Positions 1 through 10,199 of a stretch of DNA of 64,000 nucleotides are shown here, piece by piece. The position numbers and the translations under genes are program-made. The stretch comes from Symbiodinium microadriaticum. Its lineage: Eukaryota; Sar; Dinophyceae; Suessiales; Symbiodiniaceae. The stretch is taken from NCBI GenBank assembly GCA_001939145.1, contig LSRX01000286.1, forward strand, positions 563,640 through 627,639, given 5' to 3'. Position 1 is the first letter of the stretch; each line of letters starts with the position of its first letter. A model generated the notes under the pieces. It saw only the letters and a list, made by a program, of their open reading frames with translations. It ran no database searches and was not told the DNA's origin.

Positions 1-115
1 GCTACGGCATCTCCCAAGAGGGCCCATGTATACACTTCATGGTTTAAGGTGTAGGGATTCGGGTTTAGGGTTTAGGGCATGTACACTTGGTGGTTTAGAG
101 TTAGGTATTAGGAAT

Positions 116-203
116 ATACACGACTGTTGTGGAATTAGGCCTCCGAAAGCCATGAGTAGCATGGTCTTCAGGGGCTTAATTCCACAATGGTAGTATCTTT
201 GGA
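116..203. repeat. Palindromic element, family L copy 1
   Basis: Imperfect inverted repeat with arms around GGAATTAGGCCTCCGAAA and its complement, ending TTCCACAATGGTAGTATC. Related copies lie at 24477-24569, 35190-35266 and 60356-60445. No coding capacity; it looks like a non-autonomous MITE-type element. Confidence 0.6.
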
Positions 204-246
204 CCCTCTGGGTTCTGGCATCCCAGGTGCGGGCTCTGGAAATACC

Positions 247-286
247 TCTGTGTGTGTGTGTGTGTGCGTGGGTGTGTGGGTGTGTG

Positions 287-319
<33 letters not shown>

Positions 320-352
320 TTATGTTGTGTGTTTGTGTGTGTGTGTGTGTTT
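247..352. repeat. (TG)n microsatellite
   Basis: Interrupted TG dinucleotide run. The reading frames across it on both strands (Cys/Val on plus, Thr/His on minus) are artefacts of the repeat. Confidence 0.9.
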
Positions 353-525
353 ATGTGGGTTTCGAATATCTCATGAAAGCTTACACGGAGGGTATGTGGT
401 GTAATGTGCCCTGTCTTACCATGGCATCGCTTTTCTAGGGCCCGAAAGATCAGGTTAACACCGAAAAATGCTGGGCTAGAGGAGGTCACTGTCGGTGTTG
501 CGGATTCCGTGTAGTACTTGGCGGT

Positions 526-696
526 TCATGGGTAGTTATAAGTGGGGCTATGGGGTTCCTTAAATGGGTTCTACAGGGTTTGGGGTTTGGGGGTAGTTAT
601 GAGTGGACTTATAAAAAAAGTCCCCCCTTAAGGGAACCGCAGGTCTTAAAGGAACCCCATAGCCCCACGTGTAACTACCTCATGAGCCTCCAAGTA
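526..696. repeat. Palindromic element, family I copy 1 (expanded)
   Basis: Arms contain GGTTCATGGGTAGTTATAAG on the left and the complementary GTAACTACCTCATGAGCC on the right. This copy is longer than its relatives at 8634-8738 and 14176-14290 because the centre holds extra inverted sequence. Confidence 0.6.
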
Positions 697-739
697 GGGC
701 CGCGCTTTGGAAGTATTGGGGCGTAGATCAGCTTCATAG

Positions 740-860
740 CGTTGTTCATCTAGGGTTTGGGATTTAGGGCGTAGGGTTTAGGGCTTAAAGTTTGAGGGTT
801 TAGGGTTAGGGTTGAGGTTTTAGGGTTAGGGTTAGGGTTTAGGGTTTAGGGTTACCACGA
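740..860. repeat. Degenerate TTTAGGG block
   Basis: Run of telomere-type heptamers with frequent one-base variants. Dozens of such blocks occur in the window in both orientations. From 860 to 1745 I see only further degenerate CCCTAAA sequence and no supportable gene. Confidence 0.8.
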
Positions 861-1745
861 CCTTCAGCCTCAAACATTTAAAATCCCTTTGACCGTAATG
901 GATCCGAATATTTGGAGGTTATAGTAGGATATTATAGGACCAGTTTTTCTTCAGTTTACGGGTTCAGGGTTTAGGGGTTTAGGGCTTGAGGGTTGAGAGG
1001 TTTAGGGGTTTAGGGCTTCGGGTTCCTACATCAGTAGGTTCTGATGCCCGAAACATTGTAACATGGGGGCTGGATCCTTTGCGCACCGCAGAAGCCTCGA
1101 GGCCCTGGCCCGAAACCCTCACCCCAAACCCTAGAAACAAATGTCAACCTCCTTTTCCCGAAGGGTCCTAAGGTCCTCTATAGTAGAATCTAGGGTTTCT
1201 AGATCAGGAAATGCTATTATAGCTTGGGCAAGTATTCCCCATAACGGTATCCTGGATCCTTTGGGTTTCTTTGAAACATTTCAAGAGTCATACAACACAA
1301 CATGGAGCCGAATACACGCCCTAATCCCTAAGCCCTAAACCCTACCTAGGCTTCACCAATCCTCGAAGGCCCAATGACACTTGTTAAAAGACCAATTCAA
1401 GCAGGTTCCTATCGTCCACAACCCTATTCTAATCATTGATATCTCTGTGTGAGAAGCTTCGAGGCAACTCAGTCAAAACCGACGAACCCTAAGCCCCAAG
1501 CTCCTGTAATACCATTCTAGCAATCCTTCTAGTATCCCTTGCTGCAATAATAGAACCCTATCGCAAGGCTAAAACCCTACACCCCAGCCCTAAACCCTAG
1601 AACCCTAAAGCCCGAAACCCTCAAACTCTAAACCCCAAACCCTAGACCCTGAACCACGAAGCCCTGAAACTCTAAACCCCAAACCCTGGACCCTGAACCC
1701 TAAACCCTAAAAAAACAAAAAACCCTAGACCCTGAACCCTGAACC

Positions 1746-1856
1746 ATGGTTCGAGGTAACCTTCACGGCCTTTGGAGCAGCGAGGTGGTGAACCTGAGCC
1801 CGGGCTCGGCAGCAGCCGGGGCCCGGAGCGGCTGCACGTTGCTGGGCTGCTTACAT
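1746..1856 (+). CDS. Probable exon, unrecognised protein
   Basis: Open GC-rich 37-codon segment running from ATGGTTCGAGG to a textbook donor, TTACAT|GTAAGT. Internal peptide includes NLSPGSAAAGARSGCTLLGC. It follows directly on a CCCTGAACC array with no AG acceptor, so it may be a first exon using the ATG at 1746. It joins in phase 0 to the segment starting at 1971. A second frame is also open, so the reading is tentative. Confidence 0.45.
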
Positions 1857-1970
1857 GTAAGTCTCTTTGAGTTCTATAGGGTTTATAGGGTTTATAGGGT
1901 TTATAGGGGTTTAGGGGTTAGGGTTTAGGGTTTAAATTTAGAATTTACCTTCAACGCGCTTTACCTACAG

Positions 1971-2051
1971 TTTGGCAGCCATTACCCAGAGGTTGCACTG
2001 AGTGTGCTGTTACGGAATCTTTTTGGAAGGGTTCCTCCGAACTCTCTTTGA
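1971..2051 (+). CDS. Probable terminal exon, unrecognised protein
   Basis: Acceptor TTACCTACAG precedes a phase-0 frame, FGSHYPEVALSVLLRNLFG..., ending at TGA 2049-2051. It reads on directly from the exon ending at 1856. It could instead use a donor inside and continue. Confidence 0.4.
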   Translation, partial: FGSHYPEVALSVLLRNLFGRVPPNSL

Positions 2052-2070
2052 CACTCTTCGGGTGATTTAT

Positions 2071-2136
2071 ATGGTCCTAAGAATCCGCCATATCATGTTT
2101 GCCAAGAGCTTTAAATCCGCCCTTCAGAGACTGCAG
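2071..2136 (+). CDS. Probable exon upstream of element E1
   Basis: Open frame ending ...KSFKSALQRLQ at CTGCAG|GTCC. The left edge is uncertain; the frame stays open back to a TGA near 2008. It pairs with the exon at 2260: both junctions are CAG|G and the joined frame is open. The 123-bp intron between them is almost entirely palindromic element E1. Confidence 0.45.
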
Positions 2137-2149
2137 GTCCTAACCCCAT

Positions 2150-2248
2150 GACTACCTAGACCCCAGAATATATACCTTCTTCAAAGGACTTATATGAAGA
2201 AGTCATAATACGGAGCTCTAAAAAGGTAGGTTTATAGGGTCCAGGTAG
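2150..2248. repeat. Palindromic element, family E copy 1 (intron-filling)
   Basis: Terminal inverted repeat ACCTAGACCC / GGGTCCAGGT, with ACCTTC and AAAAAGGTAGG inside the arms. It fills most of the intron 2137-2259. Other copies: 11998-12123, 18083-18166, 23160-23250, 23376-23457, 35382-35460, 37649-37742, 41223-41314, 44508-44594, 50503-50584, 53771-53862 and 59952-60029. Confidence 0.65.
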
Positions 2249-2259
2249 AGGATCTACAG

Positions 2260-2340
2260 GACACGGCCCTTCGCACCGTAGTTGCTGATGGCGAGGCAAA
2301 CCCTCAGGGCGACAGCCACAAGCCTTTAACGAATTCGGGG
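2260..2340 (+). CDS. Probable exon, unrecognised protein
   Basis: Starts after CTACAG|G, 27 codons in phase 0 (DTALRTVVADGEANPQGDSH...), ending at GGG|GTTTGG, where a TTTGGGG/TTTAGGG block begins. The composition is clearly more protein-like than the flanks. Confidence 0.5.
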
Positions 2341-2539
2341 GTTTGGGGTTTAGGGTTCCGGGGTTTAGGCTTTAGGGTTTAATGTCTCTGAAGACTCCGG
2401 AGCTTAAGCCCTAAACCCCAATAGGGTCCGGTTTATCGAAACTCTTGTAGCGCTCACCCTCAACCTCAACCCCTGACATAGGTCATCTGTTTGGAGACCC
2501 TTACCGTATTCTCCAAGGTACCTCCCCTAAACCGTAACC

Positions 2540-2631
2540 CTTAACCTCAAAGGTCTCATATTTTAAGGCCGATGGGCCCAAAGACCCTATCATATTACAA
2601 GGCTTTAGGGCTATTTTGATGCTAAGGGTAA
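2540..2631. repeat. Palindromic element, family M copy 1
   Basis: Carries the family M core CTCATATTTTAAGGC...GGGCCCAAA...GGCTTT...CTATTTTGA...CTAAGGGTA. Relatives: 18998-19090, 22541-22633, 37931-38021 and, inverted, 38075-38170. Confidence 0.6.
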
Positions 2632-2741
2632 CTACACCCTGAAACCTGTAAACCCTATAAACCCTAAACCCTGAACCCTAAACCCTGAACCCTAAACCAG
2701 AAAACTCTTAGCCCTGGCACTTTTTCCCGAGGCTTCGTCAG

Positions 2742-2798
2742 TGCGAGGAAGGTACGGCGGTGACTTGGCGCAGGGCACCCGTTTTGTCACTGCCGCTT
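2742..2798 (+). CDS. Possible exon
   Basis: GC-rich segment after CGTCAG with two open frames (RGRYGGDLAQGTRFVTAA or CEEGTAVTWRRAPVLSLP), ending where a TAGGGTTTTGGGG block begins. Confidence 0.3.
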
Positions 2799-2957
2799 AG
2801 GGTTTTGGGGGAGCACGGATCTCGGGCTTTAGGTTTGGGGTTTTGGGGTTGGGGCTGGGGTGCGTTTCTTAGAAGGGTGCCGTGCTATGTTGGGGATTCA
2901 AAAAGGGACCCTTAATTTAGAGAACGACCCATATGTGAAGAAGGTAGCTAGATTCAG

Positions 2958-3039
2958 GCCTGATGCCGCAACGGTTAGCCAGTCGAATGCGATGACGGCG
3001 TATGAAAAGTATCGGCGCAACTTTGACCTGACCTACAGA
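2958..3039 (+). CDS. Probable exon, unrecognised protein
   Basis: Acceptor ATTCAG|G, one leading base, then PDAATVSQSNAMTAYEKYRR..., ending TACAGA|GTGTAAAG. Both edges fit the splice rule seen in the ankyrin gene. A long microsatellite intron follows. Confidence 0.5.
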
Positions 3040-3059
3040 GTGTAAAGCCTGTGCATGTA

Positions 3060-3259
3060 TGGATATGTAATTGTATATGAGTATATATGTACTGTATAGA
3101 TGTGTTTGTGTACAGGTGTATATGTATACGTGTGTTTTGTGCATATACATGTGCATTTGTTTGTATGTATGTATGCATGCATGCATGTATGTGTGTACGT
3201 ATTTCTGTATGTATGTATATGTTTGTATGTATGTATGTAAGTAAGTAAGTATGTATGTA

Positions 3260-3290
<31 letters not shown>

Positions 3291-3362
3291 ATGTATGTAT
3301 GTATGTATATACCTCCATATGCAAAACATATATATATATATATATACATACATACATACATA
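3060..3362. repeat. Composite TATG / TCTG microsatellite
   Basis: Successive runs of TATG, TAAG, TCTG and TA repeats. Three overlapping minus-strand frames rich in Tyr, Ile, His and Thr come from the repeat and are not genes. Confidence 0.9.
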
Positions 3363-3364
3363 GA

Positions 3365-4805
3365 TGTACATTGAGACTGTCTTACAGGTCAGCTGCAACG
3401 TCATGGCCCTAAGCCTCACACGCTAAACCATACCGTCCCCAACACTTTCGCGGTGGATGCTTGTGTCCGACTATGGGAAGTCCTCCCCACAAGGTGATGA
3501 CCATGATGATAGCCAGGAAGTAAAGTTTTGCTGCTGGTTGTTGCTATCTGTATGCTCGCTGCTGTTCTTGTTGGTGGGTCGTCTCTACCCCCCCGCTCAG
3601 ATAGAAAGGTTTCCGTTTTTGTTATTCTTGCTAAGAGGCAGAGGGCTCGGTAGTGGCTGCGGGTCCTAATCCAGGCAGGACAGAAATTACCGACGGTCGC
3701 GGATCCGGGGTTTTCGCAGGCAAATCGCAGTTTGGAAGACAAGCATGATTCAGCAACGTCAGCTAATGAACACTGTAGTGTTTCTCTTCGCAGTCAGTGA
3801 CAAAAGTTGAACACGTTGAATGTTCATCACAGTCCTCGACCCGAAAGACTTGACTAACGTGGACTTTGAAAGTTCAGGGTATTGAGCAGTGCATGGTCAA
3901 GATGGTTCCGGGAAGGCGGTTGTAGGATATTGGACCGGCTTATGCCCCTCGAAGGTGTAGGTAGCATCAAGATTGGGTTCGTGGTTTGTTGACCAGGATA
4001 AATCAGCAAGCAATACTGGGTAGCAGCCCATATGCGGCAGTTTACAAGAAGTCCGTCTGCCACTGTGCCCGGCACTTCCTGGGTACAGCAGGCGTATGTT
4101 TGTTAATACGGTCTCTTCGTGAACCCGGTAAGCGATTGAAGCCATAAAACACGATTCGTACCCGGTTCTTAAACGTGCAGATGCCCAATGGGCGCTCGCC
4201 TGAATCAGCAATTGGGAGGAGGGTTTACTAAGCTTGATAAACGTTTCCAAGCTATGGCTGGTTCAGGAGTATAGTTACGCATGCAGGATCATTGGGTCCA
4301 GGCAGTCCTATTCCCAGAGATTCCAAAAGAAAGCAGTTGAGCTTTTCCCTCGGTACGATTTGAGTTCCTTGTGACGGGGCTCTGGAGTCTCTCCGTGTAT
4401 CGAATCTCTAGCTGAATCGAATCTCGGGCGATAGACCTTATAATGGGATGTAAACTCATCCATCCCATTCTGTGGGTCCAAATGTCGACACGTTGAAGCT
4501 GAAACCTAGGCCTACATCGACTGAGGTCGCGACTGCGTAGCCAATGAGCAAGGCATTCATCTACGAGTCTTCTTAATGTAGAAGTCCGAGGTACCAAGTA
4601 GTTCTACTGTACAACCCACGACAGATTGTTTATCTATTGAGGGTTCTTTGCTGTACGCAAAAGCTTTAAACACAAGATTACGCACCCTAAACCCTAAACC
4701 TAAACCGCCACCCTTCAGCGTACCATCTGAGGTTTCAGCGTGCCAGGCCTTCACAGGCTGTTTCCGATTTTTTTTTCCTGGGGATCTACCTTCAGGGCTC
4801 CAGGT
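3365..4805. other. Intergenic or intronic DNA, no gene supported
   Basis: Mixed-composition sequence with short frames on both strands, none with protein-like composition over its length. Only a little CCCTAAA (4685-4705) and no palindromic element I can delimit. Confidence 0.5.
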
Positions 4806-4808
4806 TTC

Positions 4809-4927
4809 TATACATTACCCATAGGGTCCAAAGGACCTAATAACCATGTATACTTGGGTTACGGATAGTAGTTTTTGTAGCGTAGGATTTAGAAGAGTAT
4901 ATGATTATTGGGTACTTGGACCCTTAG
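4809..4927. repeat. Palindromic element, family D copy 1
   Basis: Begins CATAGGGTCC and ends TACTTGGACCCTTAG; the centre carries GGGTTACGGATAGTAG and GAAGAGTATATGA. Nearly the same element recurs at 5461-5572, and a partial copy at 51270-51325. Confidence 0.65.
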
Positions 4928-5093
4928 AGTTATGGTTATCGGTTAAAGGCTTCAGGGGTTTAGGGTGTATAGGGTTTAGGGTTAGGGTGGCAGTGGGAGG
5001 TTCAACAGTTTAGGGCTCACTTGCAAGCGTAGAAAACCATACAACTCGAAGGTGCATCGCATGTTGTGTACACATCAGCTAGAATGAAGGTTT

Positions 5094-5413
5094 GTGGGTT
5101 GCCAGAGCAGAAGGCCGGGTGGGACCAGCTTAATTACGGAGCATCCCGCGATACTGGAGTTGAGCTCCCTACACACGCTGGCGGCGAAGCAAACGGCTAC
5201 TGGCGACCTTGCCAAAGGGTGCCCAAGAGGGGCCGGTGGTGGGAGGTGGCCTGGAAGCAGATCGCCGAGGGACGGTGGGCCTCACCGGAGGAGGATATGA
5301 CAGAAGGCGGAGCTCACCAGTTGGCCACAGTTCTAGGGCCGGTCGAGGAGGAGGAGGCGAAGGTGGAGGAAGGGACCAGGGCCGACAAGAAGCAAGGAGC
5401 ACTGGTATTGTGA
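5094..5413 (+). CDS. Coding-like GC-rich segment
   Basis: About 320 bp of GC-rich sequence with two long overlapping plus frames. One (from 5066) reads GWDQLNYGASRDTGVELPTH... and ends with Glu/Lys-rich VEEEEAKVEEGTRADKKQ. It stands out from the repeat-rich flanks and may be one or two exons between family D copies. I do not recognise a domain and cannot choose the frame. Confidence 0.35.
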
Positions 5414-5460
5414 GTCATTTGCGCAGACCCCGGAAGACATTCATTGTCTCAAACAATGTC

Positions 5461-5572
5461 CATATAGGGTCCCAGGAACCTAATACTCATGTACTTGGGT
5501 TACGGATAGTAGTTATGTAGGTTAGTATTCAGAAGAGTATATGACTACTAGGTACTTGGACCCCTAAGGGTT
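5461..5572. repeat. Palindromic element, family D copy 2
   Basis: Same layout as the copy at 4809-4927, sharing GGGTTACGGATAGTAG and the terminal TACTTGGACCC. Confidence 0.65.
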
Positions 5573-5784
5573 TATTGTCTCAAACCATGTTGCCTTATTC
5601 TGAAGCGCACGTAGGTCACTTCACAGAGTACAGGCGTTTGTTCTTTCCTTGATCTATTCGTACTGTCTCATAGCATTTATACTACCTCTCAAGAGCGGGT
5701 TGTTTATAAGGTTCATTGTTTGTTGGACTTACAGGTTGTTCGTCTGTTCTTTTCTGGTGAGGGTCTTGGTGCTATCGAGGAGCA

Positions 5785-6010
5785 GGACACCCTAAACCCT
5801 AATCCCTTAAATCCCTAAACGCTAAAACCCTAAAGCAATAAACCCCTAAAGCCCTAAAGCCCTGAAGCCCTAAACCTTAAACCCCTAAAACCCTAAAACC
5901 CTAAAACCCTAAATCCCTAAACCACTAAACCCCTGAAGGCCTAAACCCCTAAACCCCTAAAGCCCTAAATTCTAAACCCATGAAGCTAAACCCCTAAAGC
6001 CCTAACGCAT
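5785..6010. repeat. Degenerate CCCTAAA array
   Basis: About 30 heptamer or octamer units (CCCTAAA, CCCCTAAA, CCCTAAAG). An oppositely oriented TTTAGGG block follows at 6070-6130. Confidence 0.85.
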
Positions 6011-6535
6011 GAGCCCACGCCCATGCTTCCAACAACAGAAGGGAATCATAAGTCCTGTAAGCTTGGACCGGGTTTAGGTTTAGGGTTTAGGGTTCGAGTT
6101 TAGCGTTTAGGGTTGTTCGGGTTTAGGGTGCAGGCTTTTGGGTTTAGGACCCGTAAACAAGGCTGAAGACATAGGCTTTAACCACCTGAGCCTTTGCCCG
6201 ACCCTAACCATCTGCGTCCGAGTGCTTACATAATGCTTCCTCAGGCCCAAGACGTACCTAAACTTCTGCCCCCCTCAAAGAGCCAAAGTGAGCAAACATG
6301 CAGCCTTGTGCCTTTACGGCGCCGGCTGAAAGGCCAAGCCCAAACCTATAAGACTCGTATATAGAGCTCTTAAAAGCCTTGTAGCGCCCCACTAGCGCGC
6401 TCCGTGGAGCCTTCAGCGGTAGTCCGTAAACTCTAAACCCGAAACTAAACTAGGGTTCAGGGGTTTAGGGGTTTATGGTTTAGGGTTTAGGGTGTTTCAC
6501 CCTAAACCAAAGTCCCTGACGACAATTGGCGGCAG

Positions 6536-6570
6536 GTGAGCTGCAGAGACGCGAGAACTATCAGCCCAAG
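6536..6570 (+). CDS. Probable small exon
   Basis: GCGGCAG|G, two leading bases, then ELQRRENYQPK, then CCCAAG|GTCGAT. AG|G at both ends. It could extend to about 6592. Confidence 0.4.
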
Positions 6571-6620
6571 GTCGATCCCACAGGCAATGGATGGTTTTGG
6601 GGTGTTTAGGGTTTAGGGTT

Positions 6621-6736
6621 CCCAGAGACTCCAAAACCCCTTAATTATTAATTAAGGAATATACCTTAAATTATATTAGGATCCCTAATAAGATTTACGG
6701 TATATTCCTTAATTAAGGGGTTTTGGAGTCTCTGGG
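6621..6736. repeat. Palindromic element, family A copy 1
   Basis: Near-perfect hairpin with arms CCCAGAGACTCCAAAACCCC and its complement, then TTAAGGAATATACC toward the centre. Other copies: 7887-7993, 9682-9795, 12830-12931 and 53144-53259. Confidence 0.9.
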
Positions 6737-6849
6737 CTAAGGGTGTGAATTGAGTCGTTGGTGATTTTGGGCACCTGGTGGGGTAAAGTTTACGGGGACA
6801 TTTGAGATATCGGGTTTGTTGCTGTTTCGGGACGAGGCTCCGCATGTCG

Positions 6850-6864
6850 TGTGTGTGTGTGTGT

Positions 6865-6895
<31 letters not shown>

Positions 6896-6898
6896 AAC
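6850..6898. repeat. (TG)n(TA)n microsatellite
   Basis: Compound dinucleotide run. It generates spurious Tyr/Ile frames on both strands. Confidence 0.9.
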
Positions 6899-7804
6899 AG
6901 ATACCGACAAATCGCCGACAAACCCGTGTTTCATGTTTCCGGTTCCTACACCCTAAAACATCACCTTGAACAACTCCATACATTCCAACACTTACCCTTT
7001 CGTGTGGGGCTTGGCGTCCCAAAATTTCCGCTAGCACATCAGGAATCTTCAGGAGGTTGCCTGGCACGGCGTGATCCCAAACCTTTAAAGGTAGTACTGT
7101 GGGTGTGGGTTTAGAGTCCATGACATTCCATGACAGCATGTTGTTTCTACTCTGGCTCCAAAGGATGTCTTTCTCACGACGTCTTGGGCCTGTAGTTTAG
7201 GGTTTAGGGTATATTGCCCAAGCATTACGAGTTTTGGCCTTTATGCCCGTAGTCTTAGAGGCTGGAGTTGCGTGCCGTTAGGTTGTTGGATCGCAACGTG
7301 GCCAAGATGTTGCTTAGCCCGTCCCCCTAAAACCCTTTCGTAAAATCACGGTTTTGTTTTTGTGCTTCAGGCCCTTCTTGAGAAATGAAAGACCATGTGC
7401 ATGCGGTGGTGGACGCTATGCTTGTTGAAACTCCTACAAGAATGGATAGAACACAGGCTCCCACCCGACCTTTAATTCACGCCGTCCTCTACAACGTCCT
7501 ACAACCATAGCCATGGCCCCCGCCAATTTTCTGAAGGACTACTCCTAAACTACTACTTAAGCGTGGTCCGTGATAACGAAATCTAAATGATCGCAGAGAG
7601 CGGGGCATCTGGGGTTCGGATGAAACCTGCCCTGGAACCCCAAACCGACATTTAGGGTTAGGATTTCGGGTGTAGGGCTTTAGGGTTTCCGGGTTTAGGG
7701 TTTTGGGCTTTACAGGGGCTCCGTAAACCCTAAACCCAGGACCCTTTGTGGAGGGTTAATATGAGGTCCATCTCCTGAGCTAGCAGGCTAAATTGGGTCT
7801 CCAG

Positions 7805-7880
7805 GCGCACCTTCACACATCCGCTGCGGCAAACCGAGGCTTTAAAGCGTTTACGTGTCTCATGATGCTTGATGAGTTTT
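7805..7880 (+). CDS. Probable exon next to element A2
   Basis: CTCCAG|G opens a phase-0 frame AHLHTSAAANRGFKAFTCLM... that runs into the family A copy at 7887. An AG|GC donor at 7838-7839 would shorten it. The exon at 8002 lies just past the element, and several joins keep an open frame. Confidence 0.4.
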
Positions 7881-7886
7881 TTGGGC

Positions 7887-7993
7887 CTTAGACTCCAAAA
7901 CCCCTTAACTAAGGAATATACCTTAAATTAGCATAGGAACCCGAATAAGATTTAAGGTATATTCGTTAATTAATGGGTTTTGGAGTCTCTGGG
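7887..7993. repeat. Palindromic element, family A copy 2
   Basis: Left arm starts at GACTCCAAAACCCC; the outermost CCCAGA of the consensus has diverged to GCCTTA. Right arm is intact to GAGTCTCTGGG. Confidence 0.85.
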
Positions 7994-8001
7994 ATGGACA
8001 G

Positions 8002-8034
8002 GTGTTACAAGTTACCACTGCCAAGCCAAAGACC
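8002..8034 (+). CDS. Probable small exon after element A2
   Basis: Acceptor GGACAG|G and donor AAAGACC|GTAAGC. The phase-0 reading is VLQVTTAKPKT; two other frames are also open. It begins nine bases after the family A element. Confidence 0.4.
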
Positions 8035-8256
8035 GTAAGCAAGCATACTCAGCACATTTGTGAAGCCATTGCGGCAATATTTACCCTGTGCCTTGAGTGC
8101 AAGCATACCCAATACCAAATCAAACTCTAAGCGCTAAGCCCAAGGCTTTATGTCTAACTCTATGCGGTCCCGCGCATGTTCGAAGACAAGACCACTACAT
8201 AGCCAAAGAAGCGAACCTCAAACAACCTGAAATCCCAAACCTTGAAGCGTCTGGAG

Positions 8257-8338
8257 GCAAGCATACCCCATACCTGCTGCTCAACGGCACCACAGCCACC
8301 ATTGTGGTTGGCATCGGTGCAACTCCCGGAGCCCTGGA
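8257..8338 (+). CDS. Probable exon, unrecognised protein
   Basis: TGGAG|G, two leading bases, frame KHTPYLLLNGTTATIVVGIG..., ending CTGGA|GTAAGT, a consensus donor. The small hydrophobic stretch TATIVVGIGATPGAL resembles a buried strand. No family recognised. Confidence 0.55.
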
Positions 8339-8633
8339 GTAAGTGATTTAGGGCATTTGGCCTTAATACGAAAAGGGCGGAATCACTTTGAAATATAGTG
8401 TCCCATTACAGACACGACTGTAGATCTTCTGTAAAATTCACAGGCACCCTATTCCAATGATCAGGGTTCTCATATTTAGCTGCAGATCTTGGCTAGAGCA
8501 TGTAGAGCAGTGCTATGCGCTTGTCATAGGGGCTTATATGGGTAGCGCAAGTTTCTCAAAGCCTGGTGTGAGTCGTTGGAGTTCAGGGCTTCGGACTTTG
8601 GGTTCGTGCTTCTGGCTTTGACTGCTAGCCCAA

Positions 8634-8738
8634 CTTGGAGGTTTATGGGTAGTTATAAGTAGGGTTATACGTACCTTAATTTGGGTTATAAATATCCCTA
8701 CTTAGAGCCCCCCTTACAACGACCCATGAACCTCCAAG
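8634..8738. repeat. Palindromic element, family I copy 2
   Basis: CTTGGAGGTTTATGGGTAG on the left and CCCATGAACCTCCAAG on the right. Confidence 0.75.
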
Positions 8739-8772
8739 AATGTCTTGCATTGGTGCACTTCAGCGCGTGCAG

Positions 8773-8857
8773 GAAACGAGGGCGACTTAGTGCACCCAAT
8801 GGAGCCCTCAGATGACAAGACCTTGGTGCACTGGATTTCACACCTTTATGCCGCCAG
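8773..8857 (+). CDS. Probable exon, unrecognised protein
   Basis: GTGCAG|G, two leading bases, then NEGDLVHPMEPSDDKTLVHW..., ending GCCGCCAG|GCTCTG (GC donor). AG|G at both ends. Confidence 0.45.
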
Positions 8858-9009
8858 GCTCTGCTGGATATGACTGCTTCAGGTTTGGGGTTTGGGGCCA
8901 GTTAGTGAGTGTTCTCCAGTTGCTTCGTAGCCACCAGATCGATTGCAATTGTAATCTGAAGCCATAGACCCTAAACCCTAAGCGCAACCCCTATCTACGA
9001 GGCTAGGCA

Positions 9010-9066
9010 GTGCTCCCTAGCTACAGAAAACACTCGCTTCGCCCAGTGCAGAGGACCCAATATGCC
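9010..9066 (+). CDS. Possible exon
   Basis: Frame CSLATENTRFAQCRGPNMP between AGGCAG and a GTATAC donor. An alternative start at TAG|GCAGTG gives another open frame (AVLPSYRKHSLRPVQ). Confidence 0.35.
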
Positions 9067-9094
9067 GGTATACATCAACTATTGAACCCATACT

Positions 9095-9200
9095 CCCTAA
9101 ACCATAAATCCTAAACCCTGAAACCAAAATCCTAAGCCCTAAATCCTAAATCCTCAGCCCTAACCCTAAATCCTAAACCCTTAACCCTAAACTTCTAAAC
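9095..9200. repeat. Degenerate CCCTAAA block
   Basis: Array of CCCTAAA, TCCTAAA and AACCCT variants. Confidence 0.75.
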
Positions 9201-9681
9201 AAAAAAACACTCAGCATGGGGGACTCCGGGCATAGTTCAGCTTGGGACATCTTTGTGTGCTGAACCTTGCAGCTCTAAATGCACCTACCTCCTAACGTGC
9301 GAAAAAATCAGAGAGGGTGTAGGGCTTTTAGGGTTTAGGGTTTAGGGTCTAGGAAACTTCGAGAGTTTGGTAGGAGAAGGAAGTCCTTCTAAGATTCTGC
9401 TGCCTCGCATGCCTTGGCCCCTCCACGAGAACTCTTGTTAGATCTCAGGGTTCCTGTCAAACGGATTTCCTCCAAAGGTTCTGTAATGGTTTGGTGCTGC
9501 TTCGGGTCTTAGAACTCCAGGTGCTGCGGTTTCTGCCTCTAGGATATCTGTGCTCCGATGTAGCTCTTTTTGAGGATTCTTTTACTGTGGGGGCTAGGTC
9601 GAACATGGGAGCTGTGAAGTGTGCTCAGCTGACACTGTGCATTAAGCCTGGTACAAGTAGCCTGCTTAAGCCATTGCTGTA

Positions 9682-9795
9682 TACCCAGAGACTCCAAAAC
9701 CCCTTATTTAAGGAAAATACTTTAAATTATAATAGGAACCCTAATAAGATTTAGGGTATATTCGTTAATTAAGGGGTTTTGGAGTCTCTGGGGTA
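9682..9795. repeat. Palindromic element, family A copy 3 (probable intron)
   Basis: TACCCAGAGACTCC ... GGAGTCTCTGGGGTA. The bases overlapping its left edge, GTATAC, make a plausible donor, and an AG|G acceptor lies six bases past its right edge at 9800-9802, so the element would nearly equal an intron of 123 bp. Confidence 0.85.
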
Positions 9796-9801
9796 GCCTA
9801 G

Positions 9802-9871
9802 GAAAGCAGTAGCTCAGACCCGCAGCTCAGACTGGGCGTGACCGACCGCAGGGCGCCCCTGTTGGCCCAAG
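9802..9871 (+). CDS. Probable exon directly after element A3
   Basis: CCTAG|G opens a phase-0 frame ESSSSDPQLRLGVTDRRAPL..., ending GCCCAAG|GTTGAA. AG|G at both ends. Confidence 0.5.
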
Positions 9872-9954
9872 GTTGAACCGGGAAAAGTACCGCTTTTCAC
9901 AGGAGCTTATGATGTGAGGTTTAATTGTTGGCCTGTAGCCCCTAAAACCAAACA

Positions 9955-10035
9955 GCCTCAACCCCTAAACCCCCAAACCCTAATCCCTAAACCCCTAAAC
10001 CCCTAAACCCCCTAAACCCTAAACCCTAAACCACA
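9955..10035. repeat. CCCTAAA/CCCCTAAA array
   Basis: Ten or more units, mostly CCCCTAAA and CCCTAAA. Confidence 0.85.
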
Positions 10036-10199
10036 TTAAGGGTTTAAACCTCGCGTCGGGGAAGACATCTTGCACGCCCGCAGCGTGAGCTCGTCGCTTA
10101 ACTCCCAAACTCCTGTTCTTATGCCCCGTGATGTTTCGTGGCAACAAAGAATAACCCTTGTAGTACGAGCCTCCCTCTCTCTCCCTCTTCTCTATAATT

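Noticed and set aside
2917..3419. Minus-strand frames of 128-146 residues rich in Tyr, Ile, His and Thr
   Set aside because: They are read through TATG/TCTG/TA microsatellites and have no complex sequence.
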